Source: Stutzerimonas stutzeri (GTDB lineage Bacteria > Pseudomonadota > Gammaproteobacteria > Pseudomonadales > Pseudomonadaceae). Taken from it: 64,000 bases of DNA. The stretch is from NCBI GenBank assembly GCA_002345575.1, contig DDVX01000012.1:95924-159923 (forward strand), written 5' to 3'. A program made the position numbers and the translations under genes. Numbering within the stretch: position 1 is the stretch's first letter; each line of letters begins with the position of its first letter. The notes under the pieces were generated by a model, which was given only the letters and a program-made list of their open reading frames with translations, searched no databases and had not been told where the DNA came from. This document shows positions 51,595-60,643 of this stretch, piece by piece.

Positions 51595-52071
51595 ATGGCT
51601 GACGAACACGAGCAAATAAGTACAGACGAGCAGGCGCTGGCCGATGAATGGGCTTCGGCGCTGGCCGAGGCGGGCGATGCCGGTCAGGATGATATCGATG
51701 CGTTGCTGAACCAAGGCTCGGCAGCGCCCGCGGCTGCGGCAATGCCTCGTGCACCGCTTGAAGAGTTTGGCAGCAGCCCGAAGGCGAGCCCGACTCCGCC
51801 CGGGCTTGATGGACCAAACCTGGATGTGATCCTCGATATTCCGGTGTCGATTTCCATGGAAGTCGGCAGTACCGAGATCAGCATCCGCAACCTGTTGCAG
51901 CTCAACCAGGGCTCTGTGGTCGAACTCGACCGGTTGGCCGGTGAGCCGCTGGACGTGCTGGTCAACGGTACTCTGATTGCACACGGGGAAGTGGTGGTTG
52001 TGAACGAGAAGTTCGGCATCCGTCTCACCGACGTGATCAGCCCGAGCGAACGCATCAAGAAGCTGCGCTGA
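51595..52071 (+). CDS. fliN: Flagellar motor switch protein FliN with CheY-motif-like N-terminal tail
   Basis: 158 residues, about 20 longer than E. coli FliN. The C-terminal SpoA domain (about 80-158, VILDIPVSISMEVGSTEISIRNLLQL) is standard. The N-terminal tail (1-78) is acidic and unstructured-looking and contains GQDDIDALLNQG at residues 30-41, strikingly like the FliM peptide. It lies 35 bp after fliM and 1 bp before fliO. Confidence 0.95.
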   Translation: MADEHEQISTDEQALADEWASALAEAGDAGQDDIDALLNQGSAAPAAAAMPRAPLEEFGSSPKASPTPPGLDGPNLDVILDIPVSISMEVGSTEISIRNLLQLNQGSVVELDRLAGEPLDVLVNGTLIAHGEVVVVNEKFGIRLTDVISPSERIKKLR

Positions 52072-52072
52072 C

Positions 52073-52492
52073 ATGCGAATCACGGTCTTCCTAGCGCTCC
52101 TGCTGGCCTTGCCAGCCATGGCTGCCGAGCCCTCGGCGAATATGAGCGGCGTCGATGTGGGCGGACAGCTGACCAAGCTGCTGCTGGGCCTGCTGCTGGT
52201 GGTTGGGCTGATCTTCCTGCTGGCCTGGGTGCTGCGGCGGATGCAACAGCTGAACCCGCGCAGTAATCAGGCCATCAAGCTGATTTCCAGCCATGCTCTC
52301 GGCCCGCGTGAGCGCTTGGTGTTGGTGCAGGTCGGCAGCGAGCAGGTACTGCTCGGCCTGAGCGCCGGTCGCATCACACCCCTGCATGTACTCGCGGAGC
52401 CGGTGCTCATGCCGGATGCCGAACCCGCCAACCCGGAATTCGCCCAGCGCCTCATGGAACTGCTTGGCCGGGATCAGAAGGATAAGCCCTGA
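52073..52492 (+). CDS. fliO: Flagellar biosynthesis protein FliO
   Basis: 139 residues. It begins with a signal-like helix (MRITVFLALLLALPAMAAEP), then a membrane helix near 35-55 (LLLGLLLVVGLIFLLAWVL), and a C-terminal cytoplasmic domain with QVGSEQVLLGLSAGRITPLHVL. FliO helps assemble the FliP-FliR export gate. Its stop overlaps the fliP start by one base. Confidence 0.9.
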   Translation: MRITVFLALLLALPAMAAEPSANMSGVDVGGQLTKLLLGLLLVVGLIFLLAWVLRRMQQLNPRSNQAIKLISSHALGPRERLVLVQVGSEQVLLGLSAGRITPLHVLAEPVLMPDAEPANPEFAQRLMELLGRDQKDKP

Positions 52493-53268
52493 TGCTTCGA
52501 TTGTTGCTGGCGCTCACGCTGGTGCTGGTTGCGCCGTTCGCCGTAGGTCAGGATGCCGGCGCGCTGATCACTCAGGGCAACAACCCCTTGTCAATACCGG
52601 CGATCACCCTGAGCACCGATGCCGAGGGGCAGCAGGAGTATTCGGTCAGCCTGCAAATTCTGCTGATCATGACCGCGCTGAGTTTCATCCCGGCGTTTGT
52701 CATGCTGATGACCAGCTTCACCCGCATCATTATCGTCTTTTCCATTCTGCGACAGGCGTTAGGCCTGCAGCAGACACCGTCGAACCAGATCCTCGTGGGC
52801 CTGACCATCTTCCTTACGTTGTTCATCATGGCGCCGGTGTTTGAGCGGATAAACGCTGAGGCAGTGCAGCCTTATCTGAATGAACAGCTGTCCGCCCAGG
52901 ACGCGATTGCTCGGGCTGAAGTGCCACTCAAGGGCTTCATGCTGGCGCAAACCCGCGAGAGTGATCTGGCATTGTTCGTGCGGATGTCCCGGCGAACCGA
53001 CATCCAGACGCCCGAAGCCACGCCGCTGACCATCCTGGTACCGGCATTCGTCACCTCCGAACTGAAGACTGCGTTCCAGATAGGCTTCATGATCTTCATT
53101 CCCTTCCTGATCATCGACATGGTGGTAGCCAGCGTGCTGATGGCGATGGGCATGATGATGCTTTCGCCGCTGATCATTTCATTGCCATTCAAGATCATGT
53201 TGTTTGTGCTGGTCGATGGTTGGGGGCTGATTATTGGTACCCTCGCCGGCAGTTTCGGAACACTTTAG
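52492..53268 (+). CDS. fliP: Flagellar export gate protein FliP
   Basis: 258 residues with a cleavable N-terminal signal (MLRLLLALTLVLVAPFAVG), four membrane helices, and the family segments SFTRIIIVFSILRQALGLQQTPSNQILVGL and MVVASVLMAMGMMMLSP. Forms the core of the export gate with FliQ and FliR. Overlaps fliO by one base. Confidence 0.97.
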   Translation: MLRLLLALTLVLVAPFAVGQDAGALITQGNNPLSIPAITLSTDAEGQQEYSVSLQILLIMTALSFIPAFVMLMTSFTRIIIVFSILRQALGLQQTPSNQILVGLTIFLTLFIMAPVFERINAEAVQPYLNEQLSAQDAIARAEVPLKGFMLAQTRESDLALFVRMSRRTDIQTPEATPLTILVPAFVTSELKTAFQIGFMIFIPFLIIDMVVASVLMAMGMMMLSPLIISLPFKIMLFVLVDGWGLIIGTLAGSFGTL

Positions 53269-53280
53269 AGGGCCGGAGCC

Positions 53281-53550
53281 ATGACACCCGAAGTTGCGGT
53301 TGACCTGTTTCGTGGCGGTCTGTGGATGACCGCTACTATCGTCGGTGTGTTGGTGATGCCGAGCCTTCTGGTGGGCCTCCTCGTGGCCATGTTTCAGGCC
53401 GCCACCCAGATCAACGAGCAAACCCTGAGCTTCCTTCCTCGCTTGCTGGTCATGTTGATGACGCTGATCTGGACGGGACCATGGCTGGTGCGCAAGTTGA
53501 TGGAGTACACCGAGAACCTGATCCAGAACATCCCGTTGATCATCGGCTGA
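53281..53550 (+). CDS. fliQ: Flagellar export gate protein FliQ
   Basis: 89 residues, two membrane helices, with the family core VGVLVMPSLLVGLLVAMFQAATQINEQTLSFLPRL. AGGGCCGGAG precedes ATG. Its stop overlaps the fliR start by one base. Confidence 0.96.
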   Translation: MTPEVAVDLFRGGLWMTATIVGVLVMPSLLVGLLVAMFQAATQINEQTLSFLPRLLVMLMTLIWTGPWLVRKLMEYTENLIQNIPLIIG

Positions 53551-54329
53551 TGTTTGCGCTCAGTGATGCGCAAATCAGCGCCTGGGTAGGGCAGTTTCTG
53601 CTGCCGCTGTTTCGTATCGCGGCGCTGCTGATGAGTATGCCGATCATTGGTAGCCAGCTGGTGCCGATGCGGATCCGGCTTTATCTGGCGATCGCTATTA
53701 CCGTGGTACTGGTGCCGGGGCTGCCGCCCGTGCCGGAAGTAGAGGCGCTGAGTGGACAGGCGTTGGTGTTGATCGCTGAACAGATCCTGATCGGCGTGAT
53801 GTTGGGGTTCGTGCTGCAGCTTTTCTTCCAGGTCTTTATCGTCTCCGGGCAAATGCTGGCCATGCAGATGGGCCTCGGCTTCGCCTCCATGGTGGACCCG
53901 GCCAACGGTGTTTCGGTGCCGGTACTCGGCCAGTTCTTCAATATGCTGGTGATCCTGCTGTTTCTGGCCATGAATGGTCATCTGGTAGTGCTGGAAATTC
54001 TCACGGAAAGCTTTGTCACCCTGCCCATCGGCGGCTGGCTGGTCGGCACCAATCATTTCTGGGAAGTGGCCGGCAAGCTCGGCTGGGTGCTGGGCGCGGG
54101 CCTACTGCTGGTGCTGCCGGCTATTACTGCACTGCTGGTGATCAACCTGGCTTTCGGTCTGATGACCAGGGCCGCGCCTCAGCTGAATATCTTTTCCATC
54201 GGCTTTCCGCTGACGCTGGTGCTGGGCCTGGTGATCGTCTGGATCGGCATGGCCGATATCCTGGCGCAGTACCAGATTTTCGTCAGTGAGGCGCTGGCGA
54301 TGCTGCGCGAGCTGATTGGGCTGCGCTGA
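53550..54329 (+). CDS. fliR: Flagellar export gate protein FliR
   Basis: 259 residues from MFALSDAQISAWVGQFL (ATG 53550, in the fliQ stop). About six membrane helices; family segments FRIAALLMSMPIIGSQLVP and FQVFIVSGQMLAMQMGLGFASMVDP. The open frame continues upstream through fliQ, but the extension is out of frame with that gene and not real. Confidence 0.95.
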   Translation: MFALSDAQISAWVGQFLLPLFRIAALLMSMPIIGSQLVPMRIRLYLAIAITVVLVPGLPPVPEVEALSGQALVLIAEQILIGVMLGFVLQLFFQVFIVSGQMLAMQMGLGFASMVDPANGVSVPVLGQFFNMLVILLFLAMNGHLVVLEILTESFVTLPIGGWLVGTNHFWEVAGKLGWVLGAGLLLVLPAITALLVINLAFGLMTRAAPQLNIFSIGFPLTLVLGLVIVWIGMADILAQYQIFVSEALAMLRELIGLR

Positions 54330-54365
54330 TGCGGCTGTCTACTTTGATTCGCCGGGAGGCCGTGA

Positions 54366-55502
54366 ATGGCTGAGAACGAAAACGGCACCGACAAAAGCGA
54401 GGAGCCCACGGCCAAACGGCTGCGAGAATCCCGTGAGAAAGGCCAGCTTGCGCGTTCCCGGGAACTCAATACGGTGGCTGTTACTCTGGGTGGCATCGGT
54501 GGTCTGCTGGCCTCCGGTGCCGGTCTGGCTGGTAGCCTGATGATGATGATGCAGGGCAGTTTCGACCTCAGTCGCGAAGTCTTGCTCGATGAGAGCTCCA
54601 TGGTCAGGCTGCTGATGAGCAGCGGCATTCTGGCGCTGGATGCGATCATGCCACTGCTCATTGTGTTGCTCATCGTATCCATCGTGGGGCCGGTCTCGCT
54701 GGGTGGCTGGCTATTTTCAGCCAAGGCGATGGCGCCGAAATTTAGTCGAATGAATCCGGGCGCAGGCCTCAAACGGATGTTTTCGGCCAAGGCGCTGGTG
54801 GAGCTACTCAAGGCGCTTGGTAAATTCCTGGTGGTTTTGACAGTGGCGCTGCTGGTACTTAATGCCTATCAGGATGATCTGCTGTCCATCGCCAAGCAGC
54901 CGCTGGAGCTGGCTATTGCTCACAGCGTGGAAATCGTCGGCTGGTGTGCCTTGTGGATGGCCTGCGGCCTGATCCTGATCGCCGCAGTGGATATTCCATT
55001 CCAGCTCTGGGACAACAAGAAGAAGCTGATGATGACCAAGCAGGAGGTCAAGGACGAATACAAGGACTCCGAAGGCAAGCCTGAGGTCAAGTCGCGGATT
55101 CGCCAGCTGCAGCGCGATGCTGCCCAGCGGAGGATGATGCAGGCTGTACCAGAGGCCGATGTGGTGATCACCAACCCGACCCACTTTGCCGTGGCGCTGA
55201 AATATGACGGTGGTAAAGGTGGCGCGCCGTTGCTGGTGGCCAAGGGTGGTGACTTCGTTGCTCTGAAGATTCGCGAAATCGCCCAGGAGCATCAGGTGAC
55301 TGTGCTCGAGTCGCCCGCGTTGGCGCGGGCGGTGTATTACTCCACCGAGCTGGAGCAGGAGATCCCGGCTGGCCTTTACCTGGCAGTGGCGCAGGTGCTG
55401 GCTTATGTCTATCAGCTGCGCCAATACCAATCGGGTAAGGGCAAGCGGCCCGAGCCGCTGAACGACCTGCCCATCCCGCCAGACTTGCGCAAAGACCAGT
55501 AG
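54366..55502 (+). CDS. flhB: Flagellar export switch protein FlhB
   Basis: 378 residues: an acidic/basic N-terminal tail (GTDKSEEPTAKRLRESREKGQ), four membrane helices, and a cytoplasmic domain with the self-cleaving NPTH at residues 270-273. GGGAGG lies 7 nt before ATG. Last gene of the fliL operon; the next gene (sodC) is on the other strand. Confidence 0.97.
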   Translation: MAENENGTDKSEEPTAKRLRESREKGQLARSRELNTVAVTLGGIGGLLASGAGLAGSLMMMMQGSFDLSREVLLDESSMVRLLMSSGILALDAIMPLLIVLLIVSIVGPVSLGGWLFSAKAMAPKFSRMNPGAGLKRMFSAKALVELLKALGKFLVVLTVALLVLNAYQDDLLSIAKQPLELAIAHSVEIVGWCALWMACGLILIAAVDIPFQLWDNKKKLMMTKQEVKDEYKDSEGKPEVKSRIRQLQRDAAQRRMMQAVPEADVVITNPTHFAVALKYDGGKGGAPLLVAKGGDFVALKIREIAQEHQVTVLESPALARAVYYSTELEQEIPAGLYLAVAQVLAYVYQLRQYQSGKGKRPEPLNDLPIPPDLRKDQ

Positions 55503-55552
55503 CAGGCCGTAAACAGTGTTTCAGCGGCTTAGTAGGTAACAAGTCGCGGTTG

Positions 55553-56074
55553 TTATTTGATCACCCCGCAAGCGACCCGTGCGCCACCTCCACCAAGTGG
55601 CTCGGGGTGGTCGGCGTGGTTGTCGCCGCCCTTGTGCACCATCAGCGCAAGGCCCTTGATATCGCCGAGGCTCTGCAGTCGGGGCGCGAGAACCGGCTGG
55701 CTGGCCTTGCCTTGGTTATCGACCGTCAGCGCTGGCAGATCGCCCAAGTGACCGTCGCCCCAAGGCTCGCCGTGCTTGCCGCTGTTCTTCGGGTCCCAAT
55801 GGCCGCCTGCCGAACCTGCAGGCGTGGTTTTGCCGTCGATTTCGGCGGGCTCGCAGCTGCCCTTGGCGTGCAGGTGGAAGCCGTGGATGCCAGCCTCCAG
55901 GCCGGACAGCTCGGGATGAAATACCAGTCCGTACTGGCTGGTTTCGATCCGGACCTCGCCTAGAGGCTCGCCGACACCCTGGGCTGATATAGCGTTGATC
56001 GGCACGCTGAGAGTTTCGGCTTGCAGGCCCAACGCCGTGCAGCTGGCGAGCGCCGCGATAAACCACTGTTTCAT
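55553..56074 (-). CDS. sodC: Cu/Zn superoxide dismutase, periplasmic
   Basis: Converts superoxide to oxygen and peroxide in the periplasm. 173 residues from MKQWFIAALASCTALGLQAE (ATG 56074, AGGAG upstream), with a signal peptide. The copper and zinc ligands lie in HGFHLHAKGSC, GGHWDP and HADHPEPLGGGGARVACG; the disulfide cysteines are in KGSC and RVAC. It is transcribed against the flagellar genes and sits between flhB and flhA, an uncommon place. Confidence 0.96.
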   Translation of the reverse strand: MKQWFIAALASCTALGLQAETLSVPINAISAQGVGEPLGEVRIETSQYGLVFHPELSGLEAGIHGFHLHAKGSCEPAEIDGKTTPAGSAGGHWDPKNSGKHGEPWGDGHLGDLPALTVDNQGKASQPVLAPRLQSLGDIKGLALMVHKGGDNHADHPEPLGGGGARVACGVIK

Positions 56075-56227
56075 GGAAAGACTCCTGTGAAGTGAGGTGA
56101 GCGGCAACTGCTGCCGGGGAGGGCATCGGCGTTTCTGCCTTTTGATGGCCTTGGACTTGAGACTGTCTGAGGCAGGCTCGGTTCGATGACTGTTGGCCTC
56201 GGGTCGAGCAGTTGCTGGTCGGCAAGT

Positions 56228-56243
56228 TGGACCCCTTCTTGCT
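56228..56243 (+). promoter_or_regulatory. Sigma-54 promoter of flhA
   Basis: TGGACCCCTTCTTGCT: GG at 56229-56230, ten bases, GC at 56241-56242. The -24 element is TGGACC, a weaker form. Start predicted near 56254, about 50 nt before the flhA start. It lies upstream of the sodC start, so flhA does not depend on read-through from flhB. Confidence 0.72.
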
Positions 56244-56303
56244 ATAGCCGAGGCAAGGCGCGTTTTGCGTCAATTCTTTGTTCTGCTCTACTGGGGTTCC
56301 AAG

Positions 56304-58424
56304 TTGGATCGAACGCAATTCGTCCGGATAGGCAATGGTCTTGCGGGGGCTGGTCGGGGCAATCTCGGCGTGCCGCTGCTGCTGTTGGTGATGCTCGGCA
56401 TGATGATGCTGCCGGTGCCGCCGTTCCTGCTGGACGTGCTGTTCACCTTCAATATTGCGCTGTCCATCGTCGTGCTGCTGGTCAGCGTCTATGCGTTGCG
56501 GCCGCTGGATTTCGCCGTCTTTCCAACCGTGTTGCTGGTCGCCACGTTGTTGCGCCTGGCACTGAACGTCGCTTCTACTCGAGTCGTGCTGATTCACGGA
56601 CATGAAGGGGGCAGCTCCGCTGGCCATGTCATCGAAGCCTTTGGCAATGTGGTCATTGGCGGCAATTACGTCGTGGGTATCGTGGTCTTCGCGATTCTGA
56701 TGATCATCAACTTCGTTGTGGTGACCAAGGGTGCGGGGCGGATTTCCGAAGTGAGCGCGCGCTTCACACTCGATGCCATGCCTGGCAAGCAGATGGCCAT
56801 TGACGCTGACCTTAACTCGGGTTTGATCGATCAGGACGAAGCCAAGAAACGCCGTGTCGAAGTTTCTTCGGAAGCCGATTTCTACGGCTCAATGGATGGT
56901 GCCAGCAAATTTGTCCGTGGTGACGCTATTGCCGGCCTGCTGATCCTGTTCATCAACCTGCTCGGTGGCATGGGCATCGGCATGCTCCAGCACGGCCTGA
57001 GCTTCTCCGAAGCCGGGCAAATTTATGCGCTGCTAACCATTGGTGACGGACTGGTGGCACAGATTCCGTCACTGCTGTTGTCAACGGCGGCGGCGATCAT
57101 GGTTACCCGCGTCACCAGCTCTGAAGACATGGGTCAGCAGATCAACCGGCAGATGTTCGCCTCGCCCAAGGCGCTCGCTGTATCCGCGGGGCTGATGATT
57201 GCCATGGGCCTGGTGCCCGGCATGCCGCACATGTCGTTTCTCGGGCTTGGCGCCGCCGCCGCGGGTGCGGCCTACTGGATCTGGCATCGCCAAAACCAGG
57301 TCAAGCTAAAGGCTGAGCAGGAAATTCAGACGCAGCAGGAATTACTGCCGGCCCAGCGTGCGGCAGAAACCAGAGAGCTGGGCTGGGATGACGTCACGCC
57401 CGTGGATATGGTCGGCCTGGAAGTCGGCTATCGGTTGATTCCCTTGGTCGACCGTAACCAGGGCGGGCAATTGCTGGCTCGGATCAAGGGCGTGCGTAAG
57501 AAACTGTCCCAAGACCTGGGTTTTCTCATGCCGTCGGTGCACATTCGCGACAACCTCGACCTGCTGCCCAATGCCTATCGGTTGACGCTGATGGGCGTGA
57601 GCCTGGCCGAGGCCGAGGTCTATCCCGATCGCGAGCTTGCAATCAATCCGGGCCAGGTATTCGGTCCGCTCAACGGTATCGCAGCCAAGGACCCGGCGTT
57701 CGGCCTGGAGGCCGTATGGATCGAGGCCAGCCAGCGGGATCAGGCGCAATCGCTGGGTTATACGGTAGTTGATGCCAGCACCGTGATCGCCACTCATCTG
57801 AATCAGATCTTGCACAAGCATGCCCATGAACTGTTGGGGCATGAAGAAGTCCAGCAACTGATGCAGCTGCTGGCCAAGAGCTCCCCCAAGCTTGCCGAGG
57901 AGCTGGTGCCAGGGATGATTTCCCTCTCGACGCTGCTCAAGGTGCTACAGGCGCTGCTGCAGGAACAGGTACCGGTGCGTGATATCCGCACCATTGCCGA
58001 GGCCATCGCAAACGTTGCGGCCAAGAGTCAAGATCCCGCCGCTATGGTGGCGGCTGTGCGCGTCGCGCTTTCCCGAGCAATCGTGCAAAACGTTGTGGGA
58101 CTAGAGCCGCAGCTGCCTGTGATAACCCTGGAGCCCAGGTTGGAACAGATATTGCTCAATAGTTTGCAGAAGGCTGGGCAGGGTGCCGAAGATGGCATTT
58201 TGCTGGAGCCCGGAATGGCCGAAAAGCTGCAGCGGTCATTGGTAGATGCAGCACAGCGTCAAGAAATGTTGGGCAAGCCGGCGATTCTGCTGGTGGCCGG
58301 TCCGGTTCGCGCGATGCTGTCGCGGTTCGCCCGGTTGTCGGTACCCAGCATTCATGTCCTGGCTTACCAGGAAATACCGGATAACAAGCAGGTCACCATC
58401 GTTGCGACGGTGGGTCAGAATTAA
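56304..58424 (+). CDS. flhA: Flagellar export protein FlhA
   Basis: Largest part of the export gate. 706 residues from TTG 56304 (MDRTQFVRIGNGLAG), which matches the P. aeruginosa FlhA N-terminus and length; the upstream part of the frame crosses the sigma-54 promoter and is rejected. About eight membrane helices, the conserved cytoplasmic FHIPEP-region segments (FTLDAMPGKQMAIDADLNSGLI), and a large C-terminal cytoplasmic domain. flhF follows after 14 bp. Confidence 0.96.
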   Translation: MDRTQFVRIGNGLAGAGRGNLGVPLLLLVMLGMMMLPVPPFLLDVLFTFNIALSIVVLLVSVYALRPLDFAVFPTVLLVATLLRLALNVASTRVVLIHGHEGGSSAGHVIEAFGNVVIGGNYVVGIVVFAILMIINFVVVTKGAGRISEVSARFTLDAMPGKQMAIDADLNSGLIDQDEAKKRRVEVSSEADFYGSMDGASKFVRGDAIAGLLILFINLLGGMGIGMLQHGLSFSEAGQIYALLTIGDGLVAQIPSLLLSTAAAIMVTRVTSSEDMGQQINRQMFASPKALAVSAGLMIAMGLVPGMPHMSFLGLGAAAAGAAYWIWHRQNQVKLKAEQEIQTQQELLPAQRAAETRELGWDDVTPVDMVGLEVGYRLIPLVDRNQGGQLLARIKGVRKKLSQDLGFLMPSVHIRDNLDLLPNAYRLTLMGVSLAEAEVYPDRELAINPGQVFGPLNGIAAKDPAFGLEAVWIEASQRDQAQSLGYTVVDASTVIATHLNQILHKHAHELLGHEEVQQLMQLLAKSSPKLAEELVPGMISLSTLLKVLQALLQEQVPVRDIRTIAEAIANVAAKSQDPAAMVAAVRVALSRAIVQNVVGLEPQLPVITLEPRLEQILLNSLQKAGQGAEDGILLEPGMAEKLQRSLVDAAQRQEMLGKPAILLVAGPVRAMLSRFARLSVPSIHVLAYQEIPDNKQVTIVATVGQN

Positions 58425-58438
58425 CCGAGGGTACGACC

Positions 58439-59722
58439 ATGCAGGTCAAACGTTTCTTCGCAGCCGACATGCGCATCGCCATGAAGATGATTCGTGACGA
58501 ACTGGGCGCCGATGCCGTGATTACGGGCAATCGCCGTGTCGCCGGTGGCGTCGAGCTGACCGCTGTGCTCGATTACCCCATGGAGCCGGCCGCATCCAAG
58601 CAGCCAAACGCAGCGCTTGAGGCAGAGTTACGCAAGACCCAGGCGCGAATCGCCACGGCTCATGCCGAACTGAGTTCGCCTTCGCGCGTGCAGAGCGGAA
58701 AGGATCGTCAACTGCTTGACGACAAGTACTCTGCACCCGAGCAGAAGGCCCCTGCTGCAACGACTTCGGCTGCACTCGATTCCCGAGCAGTCGAGGCCAT
58801 GCACAGCGAGTTGCAGGGACTGCGCGAGCTGATTGAAGTACAGCTGGGCTCAATTGCCTGGGGGCAGGAGCAAAGCCGCCGTCCGCAGCAGGCCGGCCTC
58901 TGGCGTCGCCTGCAGCGTATTGGTCTGCCGGCCGATCTGTCGCGCAGCCTGCTGGAGAAGGTCTCCGGCGTGGCCGAGCCGCGTCAGGCGTGGCGCATGG
59001 TGCTGGCGCACCTGGCGCAGTCGATCAAGATCAGCAAGGTCGAGCCGCTGGAAGAGGGCGGTGTCATCGCCCTGGTCGGCCCTGCCGGTGCCGGCAAGAC
59101 CACCACGCTGGCCAAGCTGGCGGCGCGTTATGTGCTCAAGCATGGGCCGCAGAGCATCGCTTTGGCGAGCATGGACAACTACCGTATCGGTGCACAGGAA
59201 CAGCTGAGAACCTTGGGGCGTATCCTCGATGTGCCGGTCATTCAGATTGACCCTAGCCAACCCCTGGCCAAAACGCTGCAGCCGTTGGCGCGCAAACGTC
59301 TGATTCTTGTCGATACCGCCGGGTTGCCGGCGGGCGACGCGATGATGCGCATGCAACTCGAAGCCCTGGCCGATCGCGGTATCAAATCGAAAAACTACCT
59401 GGTGCTGGCGGCAACCAGCCAGAGCCAGGTGTTGAAGGCGGCATGGCACAACTATCGTCGTTGCGGGCTTGCCGGTTGCATCCTGACCAAACTGGATGAG
59501 GCGGGCAGTCTGGGCGACGTGCTTGGGCTAACGATTAGCCAGCATCTGCCGATAGCCTATCTGGCCGATGGGCCACGCATACCTGATGACCTGCAGTTGC
59601 CTCGCAGTCATCAACTGGTCAGCCGCGCGGTAAGCTTGCAGCTGGAGGAGTCTCCCAGCGAGGAGACCATGGCTGACATGTTTACCGGGCTGTACAACGG
59701 ATCATCACGGAAAGTCGGATGA
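58439..59722 (+). CDS. flhF: Flagellar GTPase FlhF
   Basis: SRP-type GTPase that places the flagellum at the pole. 427 residues: N-terminal basic and variable region (1-150), then the NG domain with the P-loop GPAGAGKT at 214-221, DTAGLP, and TKLDEAGSLG. Together with FleN it sets number and place of polar flagella, which implies a polar flagellum in this organism. Confidence 0.96.
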   Translation: MQVKRFFAADMRIAMKMIRDELGADAVITGNRRVAGGVELTAVLDYPMEPAASKQPNAALEAELRKTQARIATAHAELSSPSRVQSGKDRQLLDDKYSAPEQKAPAATTSAALDSRAVEAMHSELQGLRELIEVQLGSIAWGQEQSRRPQQAGLWRRLQRIGLPADLSRSLLEKVSGVAEPRQAWRMVLAHLAQSIKISKVEPLEEGGVIALVGPAGAGKTTTLAKLAARYVLKHGPQSIALASMDNYRIGAQEQLRTLGRILDVPVIQIDPSQPLAKTLQPLARKRLILVDTAGLPAGDAMMRMQLEALADRGIKSKNYLVLAATSQSQVLKAAWHNYRRCGLAGCILTKLDEAGSLGDVLGLTISQHLPIAYLADGPRIPDDLQLPRSHQLVSRAVSLQLEESPSEETMADMFTGLYNGSSRKVG

Positions 59723-59813
59723 AGGCTTCGCTCCGTGAGACAGACAATGAAGACGCGTTCCGGCTGAACGCATCGATGGCCTTGTGGCCCCAGCAAGATA
59801 TAGGCGTGTGAAG

Positions 59814-60641
59814 ATGGGTACTCATCCCGTACAGGTGATTGCAGTGACTGGCGGCAAGGGTGGTGTCGGCAAGACCAACGTGTCGGTCAATCTGGCGCTG
59901 GCGCTGGCTGATCTCGGTCGTCGGGTAGTGCTGCTCGACGCCGACCTTGGTTTGGCCAACGTCGATGTGTTGCTGGGTCTGACTACCAAGCGCACCCTGG
60001 CCGACGTCATCGCGGGCGAATGCGATCTGCGCGACGTGCTGATTCAGGGGCCTGGCGGTATTCGTGTTGTGCCCGCTGCTTCCGGCACCCAGAGCATGGT
60101 GCAGCTGTCCAGCCTGCAACACTCAGGTCTGATCCAGGCATTCAGCGACATTGGCGATGACATCGACGTGCTGATCATCGACACCGCGGCTGGTATCGGC
60201 GACGGTGTGGTGAGCTTTGTCCGAGCGGCCCAAGAAGTGCTACTGGTGGTGACGGACGAGCCGACGTCCATCACTGATGCCTATGCGCTGATAAAACTGC
60301 TCAACCGTGACTACGGCATCAGCCGTTTCCGCGTGCTGGCGAACATGGCGCACGCCCCGCAGGAAGGACGCAACCTGTTCGCCAAGCTGGCCAAGGTCAC
60401 CGAACGCTTCCTCGATGTGGCACTGCAGTATGTGGGTGCGGTGCCCTACGACGAATCTGTGCGCAAGGCCGTACAAAAGCAGCGTGCCGTCTATGAGGCT
60501 TACCCGCGGGCCAAGTCCTCGTTGGCGTTCAAGGCCATCGCCCAGAAAGTGGATACCTGGCCGCTGCCGGCAACTCCGCGCGGCCATCTGGAGTTTTTTG
60601 TGGAGCGCCTTATCAGGCCCGCCGCAGACACTCACGAATAA
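59814..60641 (+). CDS. fleN: Flagellar number regulator FleN (FlhG, MinD-like)
   Basis: 275 residues. The deviant Walker A GGKGGVGKTN is at 13-22 and ADLGLANVDVLLG follows. FleN binds FleQ and limits flagellar number. ATG 59814 is chosen because TAGG at 59801-59804 is 9 nt away; GTG 59808 in frame is too close to it. 91 bp separate it from flhF, and fliA follows after 2 bp. Confidence 0.95.
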   Translation: MGTHPVQVIAVTGGKGGVGKTNVSVNLALALADLGRRVVLLDADLGLANVDVLLGLTTKRTLADVIAGECDLRDVLIQGPGGIRVVPAASGTQSMVQLSSLQHSGLIQAFSDIGDDIDVLIIDTAAGIGDGVVSFVRAAQEVLLVVTDEPTSITDAYALIKLLNRDYGISRFRVLANMAHAPQEGRNLFAKLAKVTERFLDVALQYVGAVPYDESVRKAVQKQRAVYEAYPRAKSSLAFKAIAQKVDTWPLPATPRGHLEFFVERLIRPAADTHE

Positions 60642-60643
60642 CA

